Of a DNA stretch of 64,000 nt, positions 62,865 through 64,000 are shown piece by piece. Positions within the stretch are counted from its first letter, which is position 1; every line of letters starts with the position of its first letter. Below the pieces are notes generated by a model. It did not search any database. It saw only the letters and a program-made list of their open reading frames with translations, and had not been told where the DNA came from. The stretch is from Atrichornis clamosus (taxonomy: Eukaryota; Chordata; Aves; Passeriformes; Menuridae). The stretch is taken from the NCBI GenBank assembly GCA_013400975.1, contig WBMZ01011595.1, positions 1-64,000 of the forward strand, given 5' to 3'. A program made the translations under genes and the position numbers.

Positions 62865-63180
62865 CGAGCGACGATTCCGGCTCCAGAGGAGCCGGCGGGC
62901 GGCGGAGCGGGCGGTGGGCTCGGCGCGCTCCCTGGGTGCCAAGGCGGGAGCACAGGCAGCCACGCTCTCCCTGCCCACCCGCCGGCAGCCGAGCGCAGCT
63001 CCATCTCCTCCGACATCCGGGAAGGGAAGGGAACAAAGGCAGAGAACAATTGCTATTGTTTTCCATGACTTTCTTCAGGGCAGTTCTTCCAGCGCGATGC
63101 TGCTGCCCAGTCACTCCGGCTGCAGCAGCACGGTGCCCTGCGCTCGGAGCTGTGCAGATGCCGGTGGGGACACGGTTCCC
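62865..63180. promoter_or_regulatory. CpG-rich patch, possible island
   Basis: About 300 bases of CpG-rich sequence (GGCGGGCGGCGGAGCGGGCG). It is flanked by ordinary sequence and has no recognisable exon. It could be the promoter of a gene or noncoding RNA outside my recognition. Confidence 0.3.
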
Positions 63181-63344
63181 GTGCCAGGTGCCCACCACCC
63201 AACCCTCGGAGCCTGGTCTCCACTACACAGAGACAGAGGCAGCATCCTCGGCAGGGTTATCCCACTCACCATAGCTCCTGTCGCACTCCCCAGCACCATC
63301 GGGCATTCCTGAGATGTTCAGGCATGTGAATATGGCAGTGCTGG

Positions 63345-63402
63345 GTTAACGGTTTTATTCCATCATCTTGGAGGTCTTTTCCAACTAAATGATTCTATGA
63401 CA
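63345..63402 (+). repeat. CR1 LINE tail remnant (sense)
   Basis: CATCTTGGAGGTCTTTTCCA then ACTAAATGATTCTATGAC: last bases of a CR1 subfamily tail. Confidence 0.75.
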
Positions 63403-63549
63403 ACATCCAGCTTCCTGTAAGTGGCCAAGGCACAATGCCTGGGGTGAGGAAGGGGTGAACTCAGCCCAGGCTCGAAGTGGTAGGGAAGGAGATCACCCTG
63501 ATCACTCTCCATGGGTCTCACGGGGGGAACAGAAGTATTTACAGAAGAA

Positions 63550-63712
63550 CCGTACGATGGTTTGGTTGGAAGGGACCTTGAAGCCCAGCCCGTTCCACCC
63601 CTGCCTTGGGCAGGGACACCTTCCACTGGACCAGGTTGCTCCGAGTCCTGTCCAGCCTGGCCTTGAACACTTCCAGGGATGGGGCAGCCACAGCTTCTTC
63701 TCTGGGCAAAGA
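63550..63712 (-). repeat. CR1 LINE 3' fragment (antisense)
   Basis: ATGGTTTGGTTGGAAGGGAC, GGGCAGGGACACCTTCCACT, CACTTCCAGGGATGGGGCAG, ending in CTTCTTCTCTGGGCAAAG. Confidence 0.88.
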
Positions 63713-64000
63713 AGAAGGTATTTAACATGTGAGAGAGAATTCAGTCAAGGGGAGAATTAATCCCCTTGTTGGATGGGAATGAATTGATAAATCAGATGGC
63801 CCCTGGTTACTGCCCAGGTGTTCCAGGGACAAATGCTGAAAGCATCAAATGCTAAGTGAGGCTGGATGGAGACAGTTTGGACAAGTGGCTGCTCCAATAA
63901 TACTGATGTTTTTGTAAAGCCATGCTTCATACTGAGCCCTAAGAGCTTACTATGACCCACAAACCCCAGCCCTCCCACCAAGGCCATGCCTAGGCTCCAA

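Larger units (their letters stand above)
57921..64000. other. Region upstream of TSPEAR, no gene seen
   Basis: Six kilobases with no exon I can recognise on either strand. It contains four CR1 tails (60272, 62108, 63345, 63550), an ATT microsatellite and two small CpG-rich patches. The next gene in the human order (UBE2G2) is not visible here. Confidence 0.6.

Overview
This is bird nuclear DNA. The genes have many short introns with GT-AG splice sites and no operons. The only abundant interspersed repeat is CR1, the dominant avian LINE, with about 17 3'-tail fragments on both strands and one internal ORF2 fragment. The four gene models match vertebrate proteins along their whole length. Species or order cannot be fixed from the sequence alone.

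Layout: (1) 5-17860, THAP4 (+), six coding exons, 575 aa: N-terminal THAP zinc finger and C-terminal nitrobindin haem barrel. Its large intron 2 carries an internal CR1 ORF2 (endonuclease) fragment. (2) 18.1-24.7 kb, intergenic: GC-rich blocks, CR1 tails and an open frame at 19071-19637 with a TOPORS-like RING finger that has lost two zinc ligands. A CpG island near 22.9-23.45 kb is the likely TRPM2 promoter. (3) 24775-40150, TRPM2 (+), 32 coding exons, 1507 aa: complete MHR, six-helix pore and NUDT9-H layout. The first coding intron appears to be a GC-AG intron. (4) 41.9-44.9 kb, LRRC3 (+), CpG-island first exon and one coding exon, 253 aa. (5) 45.6-57.5 kb, TSPEAR (-), 12 coding exons, 675 aa: signal peptide, laminin-G/TSPN-type domain and seven EAR repeats. 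It lies tail-to-tail with LRRC3. (6) 57.5-64 kb, upstream of TSPEAR: CR1 tails, simple repeats and two small GC-rich patches, with no gene I can support.

The genes do not form one pathway. TRPM2-LRRC3-TSPEAR is the same order as on human 21q22.3, whereas THAP4 lies on human 2q37.3, so a synteny junction relative to human falls in the 18.1-24.7 kb interval. All exon coordinates were derived by eye from splice signals, reading-frame continuity and remembered family sequence. Both multi-exon totals close in frame (4524 and 2028 nt) and match the lengths I recall for the human proteins (about 1503 and 669 aa).

I found no convincing new multi-gene system. The observations most worth checking are the decayed TOPORS-like RING frame, the duplicated SGACK...SLHSY motif in THAP4, the GC-AG intron plus possible CR1-derived acceptor and overlapping uORF at the TRPM2 start, the Gly-to-Ser change in the TRPM2 pore loop, and the absence of keratin-associated genes from TSPEAR intron 1.
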